From NCBI GenBank assembly GCA_937898685.1, contig CALEJT010000023.1, forward strand, positions 1 through 64,000: a stretch of DNA of 64,000 nucleotides. Reading direction: 5' to 3'. The notes under the pieces are model-generated. The model ran no database searches and had not been told where the DNA came from. It worked only from the letters and a program-made list of their open reading frames with translations. A program made the translations under genes and the position numbers. This stretch comes from an uncultured Gammaproteobacteria bacterium. Its GTDB lineage: Bacteria > Pseudomonadota > Gammaproteobacteria > Pseudomonadales > Pseudohongiellaceae. Shown here piece after piece: positions 8,635 to 16,297 of this stretch; the stretch's first letter is position 1; each line of letters begins with the position of its first letter.

Positions 8635-9534
8635 ATGCACGTCGTTTTGCTCGGAGCCCTGGGGCAACTTGGACGTTTGGTGGAGCGCAGCACACCGCGT
8701 GGGGTGAAGCTGAGCGCTTTCAGTTCCGCAGTGTGTGATGTCACCAATGGTGCGAGCCTGCGCCGCGTACTCGACAAGGCCAAGCCAGACCTCGTCATCA
8801 ACTGTTCCGCCTACACGGCAGTGGACAAGGCGGAAAGCGAAAAAGAGCGCGCCTTCGCCGTGAATGAAGAAGGAGTGCGCAATCTCGTCGCCAGCACTTC
8901 ACCGCTCACGCGTTTGCTCCATGTCTCCACCGACTTCGTCTTCGATGGTCGTGCCAATGGTCCCTACTCCACCGACGCGCCGGTGAACCCGCTCGGTGTA
9001 TATGGCGCCAGCAAGCTCGCAGGCGAAAAGGTTCTGTTGGAAGAAGCGCCCGAGCGCAGTTGCATCGTGCGCACGGCCTGGCTCTATGCGGCGGATGGCC
9101 AGAATTTTCTCAACACCATGTTACGGCTGATGCAGGAACGTCCCGAACTGCGTGTGGTGAATGATCAACGCGGCACGCCCACTTCTGCGCACGGCCTTGC
9201 CGATGTGCTCTGGCGCTTCGCCATGCGTCCCGAACTCAAAGGCATTTATCACTGGACCGATCAGGGTGAAGCCACCTGGTACGAATTCGCCTGCGCGATC
9301 CAGGAATCGGCATTGCGTCACGGCTTGCTCAAACGCAGTATCCCGATCCATCCGATCACGACTGCCGACTATCCCACACCGGCGACGCGCCCTGCCTACA
9401 GCGTGCTCGACAAGAGCAAGACCTATGAGGCGCTCGGCATGTGTGGGCAACACTGGGAAGGCGCGCTCGATGCCGTGATGGCCATCAAGAGTGAGCAGCG
9501 CAAACAACAGCAGCAGCAACAACAGCAGCAATGA
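8635..9534 (+). CDS. rfbD: dTDP-4-dehydrorhamnose reductase with poly-Gln tail
   Basis: 299 residues. Last step: NAD(P)H reduction of dTDP-4-dehydrorhamnose to dTDP-L-rhamnose. Seen are the N-terminal nucleotide loop GALGQLG, the STDFVFDG motif, YGASKLAGE with the catalytic Tyr/Lys, and TAWLYA. It follows rfbC by 12 bp. Odd: the C-terminus ends in nine consecutive glutamines encoded by mixed CAA/CAG codons (9505-9531), outside the catalytic fold. Confidence 0.96.
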   Translation: MHVVLLGALGQLGRLVERSTPRGVKLSAFSSAVCDVTNGASLRRVLDKAKPDLVINCSAYTAVDKAESEKERAFAVNEEGVRNLVASTSPLTRLLHVSTDFVFDGRANGPYSTDAPVNPLGVYGASKLAGEKVLLEEAPERSCIVRTAWLYAADGQNFLNTMLRLMQERPELRVVNDQRGTPTSAHGLADVLWRFAMRPELKGIYHWTDQGEATWYEFACAIQESALRHGLLKRSIPIHPITTADYPTPATRPAYSVLDKSKTYEALGMCGQHWEGALDAVMAIKSEQRKQQQQQQQQQ

Positions 9535-9550
9535 AGGATAAGGAACTCAC

Positions 9551-10627
9551 GTGAATCGCTTGCTCGTAACCGGCGGTGCCGGCTTCATCGGTGCCAACTT
9601 CGTTCACTACTGGTTGTCACAAAATCCGCAATCCATGGTGGTGGTTCTGGATGCTCTCACCTATGCGGGCAATCGCGACAACCTGAGCGGACTCGAAGGC
9701 AGGCCAAACTTCGTGTTCGTGCATGGCGACATTTGCGATCAGGCTCTGGTCGAATCGCTGTTGGCGCAACACCAGATCGATACGCTGGTGCACTTTGCTG
9801 CGGAAAGTCACGTGGACCGCTCGATCAGTGGGCCGGATGCCTTCATCGAAACCAACATCGTCGGCACGCACAGTCTGTTGAAAGCAGCACGCAAGGTGTG
9901 GAGCGAAAACGGCGGCTTCGCAGGTAAACGTTTTCATCACGTGTCCACCGACGAGGTCTACGGCACGCTTGGACCCCAGGATGCGCCCTTCACCGAAACG
10001 ACGCCCTACGCGCCGAACTCGCCTTATTCCGCGAGCAAGGCCGCATCCGATCATCTCGTGCGCGCCTATCATCACACCTATGGTCTGCCGGTGACGACGA
10101 GCAACTGCTCGAACAACTACGGTCCCTATCAGTTCCCGGAAAAGCTGTTGCCTTTGTGTTTGCTCAACATCCTGCACGGCAAGCCGCTGCCGATCTACGG
10201 CGATGGTCAACAGGTGCGTGACTGGTTGCATGTCGACGATCACAACCGCGGCATTGCACTGGTGCTGGAAAAAGGAGTGGTGGGCGAGACCTACAACATC
10301 GGCGGCAACAACGAATGGGCCAACCTGAATACGGTCAAGTTGTTGTGCAGCACGGTCGATGAACTCTTTGCGAAAGATGCGGCGCTCGCGCAGCGTTTCC
10401 CGCAGAGTCCTGCAGCGAAAGGACAGAAAAGCGAGAGCCTGATTTCGTTCGTGACCGATCGTCCCGGACATGACAAACGTTATGCGATCGATGCCAACAA
10501 AATCAGAAGTCAACTTGGATACGAGCCGCGCGTTACTTTCGCCGACGGTTTGCGGCAGACGGTCCAGTGGTATCTCGACAACGAGAACTGGTGGCGTGCT
10601 TTGCAAGCGCGGCAACTCAATAATTAG
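9551..10627 (+). CDS. rfbB: dTDP-glucose 4,6-dehydratase
   Basis: 358 residues, second step of dTDP-rhamnose synthesis. The NAD motif GGAGFIGANF, the HFAAESHVDRSI segment, the STDEVYG active-site stretch and YSASKAASDH with catalytic Tyr/Lys are all intact. GTG start, 16 bp after rfbD, with AAGGAAC upstream. It completes the four-gene pathway, though the order A-C-D-B is not the enterobacterial B-D-A-C. Confidence 0.97.
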   Translation: MNRLLVTGGAGFIGANFVHYWLSQNPQSMVVVLDALTYAGNRDNLSGLEGRPNFVFVHGDICDQALVESLLAQHQIDTLVHFAAESHVDRSISGPDAFIETNIVGTHSLLKAARKVWSENGGFAGKRFHHVSTDEVYGTLGPQDAPFTETTPYAPNSPYSASKAASDHLVRAYHHTYGLPVTTSNCSNNYGPYQFPEKLLPLCLLNILHGKPLPIYGDGQQVRDWLHVDDHNRGIALVLEKGVVGETYNIGGNNEWANLNTVKLLCSTVDELFAKDAALAQRFPQSPAAKGQKSESLISFVTDRPGHDKRYAIDANKIRSQLGYEPRVTFADGLRQTVQWYLDNENWWRALQARQLNN

Positions 10628-10671
10628 TGAGTCACTGCCCCTCGCATAGGGCAGCGGACAGGAGGGGTAGT

Positions 10672-11277
10672 ATGAAACGCTGGCTTGCTTGCTTGCTGGT
10701 GCCGTTGGGTCTTGCGCAACCCATTCAGGCCACGGTGCTTCTGGATTACGGCTTCGACGCCCTCGTGCGCGAATCCAAGCTGATCGTGCAGGCGGAGGTG
10801 TTGGAACGGCACAGTGAAGCGGCCGACCTGCATGCCGACGACATCCATACGGTCGTCACTTTGCGCGTATCACAGGTATTCAAAGGCAGCACGGCCGGCG
10901 ACGAGCTCGAACTTTCCTTCCTCGGTGGCGCAGTGGCCGGAGAGGTATTGGAAGTCTCGGGTCAATTTCTTCCCAGCGTCGGTGATGAAGCCATCTTCTT
11001 CATCACCGATCCGAACGCCAGCCACATCAATCCTCTCACCGGTTGGTTCCAAGGTTATTTCCCGATAGTCGATGAGGGTGGTACGCCCTATCTCGATTTG
11101 AGTGATCGTCCCGATCTGATACTCGCCAATGCCACCGATCCGCTGCTCAAGAAGATGCTGAATCTCGGTGTGAGCGAGGCCGAACTCGAACGACGCTTTC
11201 CCGGCTACGCGCGTTTCACGCTAGAGGATTTTCTGCTCGCCATCGAAGCCGAAGTCGCAGCGCAGGAGGGCCAATGA
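10672..11277 (+). CDS. Exported protein coupled to matrixin protease
   Basis: 201 residues with a signal peptide (MKRWLACLLVPLGLAQPIQA). The ATG at 10672 has AGGAGGGG just upstream. Residues about 25-140 look like one beta-sandwich domain (VVTLRVSQVFKG, DELELSFLGG, GDEAIFFI), and the C-terminus is helical. I do not recognise the family by name. Its stop overlaps the start of the metalloprotease gene as ATGA, so the two proteins are made together; an accessory, chaperone or inhibitor role is possible but inferred. Confidence 0.6.
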   Translation: MKRWLACLLVPLGLAQPIQATVLLDYGFDALVRESKLIVQAEVLERHSEAADLHADDIHTVVTLRVSQVFKGSTAGDELELSFLGGAVAGEVLEVSGQFLPSVGDEAIFFITDPNASHINPLTGWFQGYFPIVDEGGTPYLDLSDRPDLILANATDPLLKKMLNLGVSEAELERRFPGYARFTLEDFLLAIEAEVAAQEGQ

Positions 11278-12749
11278 AGAAACGAGCTCTCTGGTGGCTG
11301 GCGCCCGTGTTGGCTGCCGGCTGCATCGCTTCGGCCTGGGCCTATCGCTTCACGGGTTCAGCCTGGGATGGAGGTCAGACCACCTTCTTCAGCGGCATTC
11401 CCGGCGTCTCCCCCAGCGGCAAACCTTGGGCCGAAGCCTTTCGCGAAGCGATGGCGGTGTGGAATGAAAAGACCCCATTCCGCTTCCACGCCGATTCCGG
11501 TTACAAGGATCCCTGTGCCGGTTATCGCGGACGCGGCAGCGGTGGCGCTCTCAATGGCAATGGTGATCTGTACAACGGTGCCGATTTCCGCAGCGACGTC
11601 TGCGGTGCGCGTTTCGACGACGGCACGCTGGCGGTCACCTTCAGCCGCTACTATCCCAATCGCACCGGCTTCGACTCCTTCGTGGAGTCGGACATCGTCT
11701 TCAACGCCAACTACGAGTGGGACATCTACGACGGCCCGCCGCGGCAGACCATCGACTTCCGCCGCGTCGCGATTCACGAGTTGGGCCATGCGCTCGGCCT
11801 CGATCACGAGCTGAGCAACCCGGCCATCATGCAGCCGCAGGTGAGCACACTCAGCGACATCACCGCCGACGACATCGCAGGCGTCAACGCCATCTATTCG
11901 CCCGGCGGCGGCAGAACCTGTGACATCTCGATGCTCCGCACCAATGCGCTGATAGCGAACCAGCTCAGCGTCGATGAAGACTGCCGCATGAACCAGCTCT
12001 TCGGTGGCACGGACACCAGCTTTGTCGACGTCTATCAAGTGCGGCTCAATTCGCAGCTGCGTCTGTACATGGAAGTGAAGGCCAGCGGTTTCGATCCCGT
12101 GATCCTCGCCTTCACCGCTGGGGGGGCGCTGGTGGCCATCTTCGAAGCGGAGGGCTGCGAAGTGCGGGGTGTCACCACCGAGCTACCGCCGGGCAACTAC
12201 TACCTGATGGTGAACACTTACGATCAGCCGACGGACTGTGGCGCCGGCGAGGGCAGCTATCGCTTCAGCGTGTCGGATTCGCCGTTGCCGGTACTGGGTG
12301 CTGCCCGCACCTTCGCACAGACCACGGCCCCGCCCGGCATCATGTTCCAGGCTGGTGCGACCAGCGATGGCGGCCTGAACTTCGGCACCTACTTCGCCGC
12401 GGCCGACAGTGTCGACGTGCAGGCCAGAATCCAGGTGCTGCCGCAGCACGCGGGCCGGCAGGGCGCGATCTACGTGGTGGCGATCCTCGATGATGGCCGC
12501 TCCTTCATGAAGGACACAGATGGCCGCTTCGTGCCCTTCAGCGGGCGTCAGGCCGACCTGCAGCCGGCCTTCAGGCAGACCTTGAGCAGCGACCCGATGA
12601 GCGTCGACATCGTGCAGGGGTTGCGTGGGGATTACTCTGGTCTCGCCGGGCATGACTTCCATGTCTTCATCGGCTACTCGGTGGCGAGCGATCCGGGCAC
12701 GATCTACTACCCCAACGCACCGCTCAGCTTCAGGATCGAGGCGCCCTGA
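11274..12749 (+). CDS. Secreted matrixin-type zinc metalloprotease
   Basis: 491 residues. A signal peptide is followed by a catalytic domain carrying the extended zinc site HELGHALGLDHE (His168, Glu169, His172, His178) and, downstream, the Met-turn-like AIMQPQ, the metzincin hallmark. Residues about 215-330 contain Cys-bearing beta segments resembling a PPC-type C-terminal domain (GNYYLMVNTYD), followed by a second beta-rich region to the end. It likely acts outside the cell or in the periplasm on proteins. Coupled by a 4-nt overlap to the exported protein upstream. Confidence 0.85.
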   Translation: MKKRALWWLAPVLAAGCIASAWAYRFTGSAWDGGQTTFFSGIPGVSPSGKPWAEAFREAMAVWNEKTPFRFHADSGYKDPCAGYRGRGSGGALNGNGDLYNGADFRSDVCGARFDDGTLAVTFSRYYPNRTGFDSFVESDIVFNANYEWDIYDGPPRQTIDFRRVAIHELGHALGLDHELSNPAIMQPQVSTLSDITADDIAGVNAIYSPGGGRTCDISMLRTNALIANQLSVDEDCRMNQLFGGTDTSFVDVYQVRLNSQLRLYMEVKASGFDPVILAFTAGGALVAIFEAEGCEVRGVTTELPPGNYYLMVNTYDQPTDCGAGEGSYRFSVSDSPLPVLGAARTFAQTTAPPGIMFQAGATSDGGLNFGTYFAAADSVDVQARIQVLPQHAGRQGAIYVVAILDDGRSFMKDTDGRFVPFSGRQADLQPAFRQTLSSDPMSVDIVQGLRGDYSGLAGHDFHVFIGYSVASDPGTIYYPNAPLSFRIEAP

Positions 12750-12796
12750 GGCCGTGGTGGGCCGCCCAGCAGGCGGTGCGAGTGCGTCAAAAACCC

Positions 12797-12819
12797 CCAC
12801 CGCCGCAGTCAGGCGGTGG
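12797..12819 (-). terminator. GC-rich hairpin between matrixin and cytochrome genes
   Basis: A perfect 8-bp inverted repeat (CCACCGCC / GGCGGTGG) with a 7-nt loop. Only the minus-strand reading is followed by a T-run (GGGTTTTTG). There is no minus gene immediately to the right, so it may stop antisense read-through; on the plus strand it would be a weak terminator at best. Confidence 0.4.
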
Positions 12820-12827
12820 TCCCGCAG

Positions 12828-12856
12828 TTTCGGTCGCGGGGCTTTCCGCCTATAAT
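12828..12856 (+). promoter_or_regulatory. Sigma-70 promoter of the cytochrome c5-like gene
   Basis: A consensus -10 TATAAT (12851-12856) lies 17 bp from TTTCGG (12828-12833). The in-frame ATG at 12855 overlaps this -10 box, so translation must start further on, which supports the GTG at 12903. Confidence 0.7.
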
Positions 12857-12902
12857 GCGCACCCGCCGTACCCTCCTCCGCAGAATTCTTGAGGTAAAAA
12901 CC

Positions 12903-13340
12903 GTGTTTCGACCCCGTACGCTGTCAGTGCTCCTGGCCTCTCTGGTTGCGGCCGCCGTTGGCCTCTTTTCCGCCACTGGTGCCTTCGCAGCACTGGAAGA
13001 CCAAATCCGCGCCCGTCTGCAGTCCCCGACCGAGGTTTGCGTGGTTGGCGATGAATGTGCCGCCGGCCTGAAGCTGCCTGGCGCGGCTGCTGGCCCGACC
13101 TCTCCGGAAGAGGTGTACACCACCTACTGCTCGGCCTGTCACAACACCGGCCTGAACAACGCGCCCGCCTTCGGCAACGCCGAAGCCTGGGAACCGCGCA
13201 TCGCCAAGGGTGTGGAAGAGCTCTACAACAGCGCCGTCAATGGTTTCAACAATGGCGCGATGCCGCCGAAGGGCACCTGCATGTCCTGCTCCGACGAGGT
13301 GCTGCACGCCACGGTGGATTACATCCTCGAGTCGCTCTGA
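12903..13340 (+). CDS. Cytochrome c5-family protein
   Basis: 145 residues, exported by a signal peptide ending near GAFA-ALEDQ. One heme-c site, YCSACH, lies in the middle, followed by NNGAMPPKG, whose Met is the likely distal ligand, and CMSCS, the extra Cys pair typical of cytochrome c5. It is a small periplasmic electron carrier. GAGGT precedes the GTG by 7 nt. Monocistronic, with its own promoter and terminator. Confidence 0.88.
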   Translation: MFRPRTLSVLLASLVAAAVGLFSATGAFAALEDQIRARLQSPTEVCVVGDECAAGLKLPGAAAGPTSPEEVYTTYCSACHNTGLNNAPAFGNAEAWEPRIAKGVEELYNSAVNGFNNGAMPPKGTCMSCSDEVLHATVDYILESL

Positions 13341-13372
13341 CAGTAAGCGCCGGATCCGCTTCCCCATCTTGC

Positions 13373-13402
13373 GAGCCGCCTTCGGGCGGCTCGTTCGTTT
13401 TC
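13373..13402. terminator. Terminator between cytochrome and rep
   Basis: A 9-bp perfect stem (CGAGCCGCC / GGCGGCTCG) with a TTCG tetraloop and a T-rich 3' side (GTTCGTTTT). It follows the cytochrome gene; its right edge touches the end of rep, which converges on it. Confidence 0.85.
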
Positions 13403-15416
13403 AGTCGAACAAACTCTTCAACCGGCTCAGCGTTTCGCGGCCACGTTCCTGCGCCTTCTCCGGCGTCTGATCCGAGGGGCGGCCGTCCCACACCAGCAGA
13501 TCCTGCGGCAGTTCGTCGAGGAAACGGCTCGGCGTGGTCTCCATCATCTCGCCGTACTGCTTGCGCTTGCGCGCCAGCGTGAAGATCAACTGCCGCTGCG
13601 CGCGCGTGATGCCCACGTAGGCGAGGCGGCGTTCTTCGGAGATGTCGCCCGCATCCATGCTGTTGCGATGCGGCAGGATCTCCTCCTCCATGCCCATGAT
13701 GAACACGAAGGGAAACTCCAGACCCTTCGACGCATGCAGCGTCATCAACTGCACCTTGTTGGTTTCTTCCGCCTCGGCCTGTTGTTCCAGGAGATCGCGC
13801 AGTACCAGCTTGTGAATGGCGCTCGCCAGCGTGGCGTCTTCATCCTCTTCACGTGCACGGCTCAGGCTCGTCTCGAGCGAACCGAGCAGCGCCTGCACAT
13901 TGCCCCAGGCGCGCTCCGCTGCGGTCGGTGTGGACGCGTTCTGTTGCAGCCAGGCTTCGTAGTGGATGTCGTCGATCAGCTCGCGGATGAGATTCACGCC
14001 CGCACCGTTGTCGAGTTCACGTTGCTTGTGCTCGATCCACTCGGCGAACTCCCGCAGTTTTTCCACCTGGCTTTCGTTGAGGTATTCGCCGAGACCGAGG
14101 TGCGTGCAGGCGGTGAGCATGCTCACACCGGCCTTGTTGGCGTAGTGACCGAGACCTTCCAACATCGACGGTCCGATCTTGCGCCGCGGCGTGTTCACGC
14201 AGCGGATGAAACTGTTGTCGTCGTCTGGATTGATCAGGAGCTTGAGGTAGGCCATCAGGTCCTTGATCTCGGTGCGCGCGAAGAACGACGTGCCGCCCGT
14301 CACCTGATAGGGAATCTGATGCGCCTGCAATTGAATCTCGAGCAGTCGCGACTGATGGTTGCCACGATAGAGCACGGCGAAATCACGGAAGCGCAGTTGC
14401 TTGTGCGCCGCGAGCAGCAGAATTTCGGTGGCGATGCGCTCGGCTTCCGCTTCTTCGTTGGCGCACATCAGCACACGGATGGGGTCGCCCTGGCCGTATT
14501 CGCTCCAGAGCTGCTTTTCGAACACGTGCGCGTTGTTGGCGATGAGCGTGTTCGCCGCGGTGAGGATGGTGTTGGTGGAGCGATAGTTCTGCTCCAACTT
14601 GATCACTTGCAGATTCGGATAGTCCTGTTTGAGCAGCGCCATGTTTTCCGGCTGCGCGCCGCGCCAGGAATAGATGCTCTGATCGTCGTCACCCACCACC
14701 GTCAGACCGCCGCGATCGCCCACCAGCAGTTTCACGAACTCGTACTGCATGTGGTTGGTGTCCTGATACTCGTCCACCAACAGATAACGAATGTGACGAC
14801 GCCACTTCTCCAGTACTTCGGGATTGGTGCGGAACAGCTGGGCGGGCAGGAGGATCAGGTCGTCGAAGTCGACCGCATTGAAGGCCTTCAGGCTGCGCTG
14901 ATAGTTCTCGTACACGCGCGCTGCCAATTCCTGTTCGGCATCGGCTGCTTCGCGCAACGCATCCTCGGGCATCATGAAGCGGTTCTTCCAATTGGAAATG
15001 ATGCCCGCCAGATTGCGCAGTTGCTCATCGTTGACCTCGAGGTCCTTCATCATCAGTTCCTTGAGCAGCGACAGGCAGTCCGTTTCGTCGAAGATGCTGA
15101 AGCTGCTCTTGAGTCCGAGATGCGCGCATTCGCGACGAATCATCGTCAGACCGAGATGATGGAAGGTCGAGATCATCAGTCCCCGCGTGCTCACGTCCTT
15201 GAGCAACTTCTGCACACGCTCCTTCATTTCGCGTGCCGCCTTGTTGGTGAAGGTGAGCGCCGCGATGTTGTGCGGTTGATAGCCACAGCCGCTGATCAGC
15301 CAGGCGATCTTTTGCGTGATGACGCTGGTCTTCCCGCTACCGGCGCCGGCCAGTACGAGCAGGGGACCATCGATGTAACGGACGGCTTGGAGTTGGCGGG
15401 GATTGAGAGACTTCAT
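13401..15416 (-). CDS. rep: ATP-dependent DNA helicase Rep
   Basis: 671 residues, matching Rep rather than the longer UvrD. The N-terminus SLNPRQLQAVRYIDGP, Walker A AGAGSGKT, TFTNKAAREM (motif Ia), VDEYQDTN (II), VGDDDQSIYSWRGA (III), QNYRST (IV), TLHASKGLEF (V) and VGITRA (VI) are all present. It is an SF1A 3'-5' helicase that helps replication forks past obstacles. It is transcribed alone on the minus strand, divergent from the FlgN-like gene. Confidence 0.95.
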   Translation of the reverse strand: MKSLNPRQLQAVRYIDGPLLVLAGAGSGKTSVITQKIAWLISGCGYQPHNIAALTFTNKAAREMKERVQKLLKDVSTRGLMISTFHHLGLTMIRRECAHLGLKSSFSIFDETDCLSLLKELMMKDLEVNDEQLRNLAGIISNWKNRFMMPEDALREAADAEQELAARVYENYQRSLKAFNAVDFDDLILLPAQLFRTNPEVLEKWRRHIRYLLVDEYQDTNHMQYEFVKLLVGDRGGLTVVGDDDQSIYSWRGAQPENMALLKQDYPNLQVIKLEQNYRSTNTILTAANTLIANNAHVFEKQLWSEYGQGDPIRVLMCANEEAEAERIATEILLLAAHKQLRFRDFAVLYRGNHQSRLLEIQLQAHQIPYQVTGGTSFFARTEIKDLMAYLKLLINPDDDNSFIRCVNTPRRKIGPSMLEGLGHYANKAGVSMLTACTHLGLGEYLNESQVEKLREFAEWIEHKQRELDNGAGVNLIRELIDDIHYEAWLQQNASTPTAAERAWGNVQALLGSLETSLSRAREEDEDATLASAIHKLVLRDLLEQQAEAEETNKVQLMTLHASKGLEFPFVFIMGMEEEILPHRNSMDAGDISEERRLAYVGITRAQRQLIFTLARKRKQYGEMMETTPSRFLDELPQDLLVWDGRPSDQTPEKAQERGRETLSRLKSLFD

Positions 15417-15618
15417 GAGCTACCTGCGGAAGGCTGCGCATGATACTTGAGCTGCCCCGCCGGCGGGACTGTTACGTTGAATTTTCTGAAGGGAAGGCGG
15501 TCCTACGTTCTAACGACGGCGCAATGTTGCGGCTTCGTTACACTGCTGGGCTCTTTGATGTGCTTCGCAGTTGTGCTTCACGATGTCTAGTACTTTCGCG
15601 TCAGTTGTTGCCTCGGGC

Positions 15619-15645
15619 TCAAGCCGCTAGCTTTACGTCCGATAA
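15619..15645 (+). promoter_or_regulatory. Sigma-28 (FliA)-type promoter of the FlgN-like gene
   Basis: TCAAGCCG (15619-15626), an 11-bp spacer and TCCGATAA (15638-15645) match the flagellar sigma-28 pattern TAAAGTTT-N11-GCCGATAA closely, especially the TCAAG -35 form seen in pseudomonads. It lies 41 bp before the ATG. Confidence 0.7.
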
Positions 15646-15685
15646 GTATAAAGATCGAAAAAAAGATCACCAAAAGGGGAATCCC

Positions 15686-16186
15686 ATGGAACTGCCGCAG
15701 ACCTTAGAAGCGTTGCACCACCATCTTGGCCTCTTGATCGGCCTTCTGCAGCAGGAACAGGAGCTGTTGCTCCACACTCCTGTCCCTGCTGAGGAAGATT
15801 CACTGCGCCGGCTGCGTCTGGAGCAGGATAAACAAAGCCATTTTCGGGCCATCGAAGGCCTGGAAAACCAATGCAAGGATCTTCGGAGGACGCTTGGCAG
15901 CGCCGCGCCCGAAGAACTTCCTCTCTGGAAGGAAGTGCGCGATCTCACAGACCAGGCTCTGCGTTTGCACCAACTCAACAGCACCTTGATTCGCCAGGGC
16001 TTGGTGCATGAGCAATGTGTGCTCAACAACGTGCGTCAGTTAGGCTCGACTTCCCCGACCGCACTCGCGGGTCTCACCACAACGCAGGTGGCTCCTGCAG
16101 CCGAAGCACCTTCAGCCGCTACCACCAGTTCATCACCACGCAAGTCGCGCCGCCGCAAGGTGGCGGACGATAGTCGCGTGCATTGA
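15686..16186 (+). CDS. flgN: FlgN-like flagellar export chaperone
   Basis: 166 residues, mostly alpha-helical. An N-terminal helix (LGLLIGLLQQEQELL), a central helical region and the LNSTLIRQGLVHEQ segment resemble FlgN, the cytoplasmic chaperone for hook-filament junction proteins FlgK and FlgL. The tail is low-complexity Ala/Ser/Thr and ends basic (PRKSRRRK). AAGGGGA precedes the ATG. The sigma-28-type promoter just upstream independently supports a flagellar role. Odd: flgM, flgA and other flagellar genes are not adjacent. FlgN proteins are poorly conserved, so this rests on both lines together. Confidence 0.65.
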   Translation: MELPQTLEALHHHLGLLIGLLQQEQELLLHTPVPAEEDSLRRLRLEQDKQSHFRAIEGLENQCKDLRRTLGSAAPEELPLWKEVRDLTDQALRLHQLNSTLIRQGLVHEQCVLNNVRQLGSTSPTALAGLTTTQVAPAAEAPSAATTSSSPRKSRRRKVADDSRVH

Positions 16187-16297
16187 ACCCCCACCGGAAC
16201 TTGCGCTCGGGCTTCGGCCCGAGCCTTCCTTCGCAAGAAATTAGCGTAATCCGCGCGGCTCGACTAAACCGAGGGCAATTCGACTCTCGGAATCCTC

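Noticed and set aside
9505..9531. Phase-variable repeat in rfbD
   Set aside because: Slippage by whole codons would only change tail length and not switch the gene; the CAA/CAG mix also lowers slippage.
13668..15443. A 591-codon open frame antisense to rep
   Set aside because: It mirrors the rep coding frame; the peptide is His/Gln/Val-rich without domains, and rep is certain.
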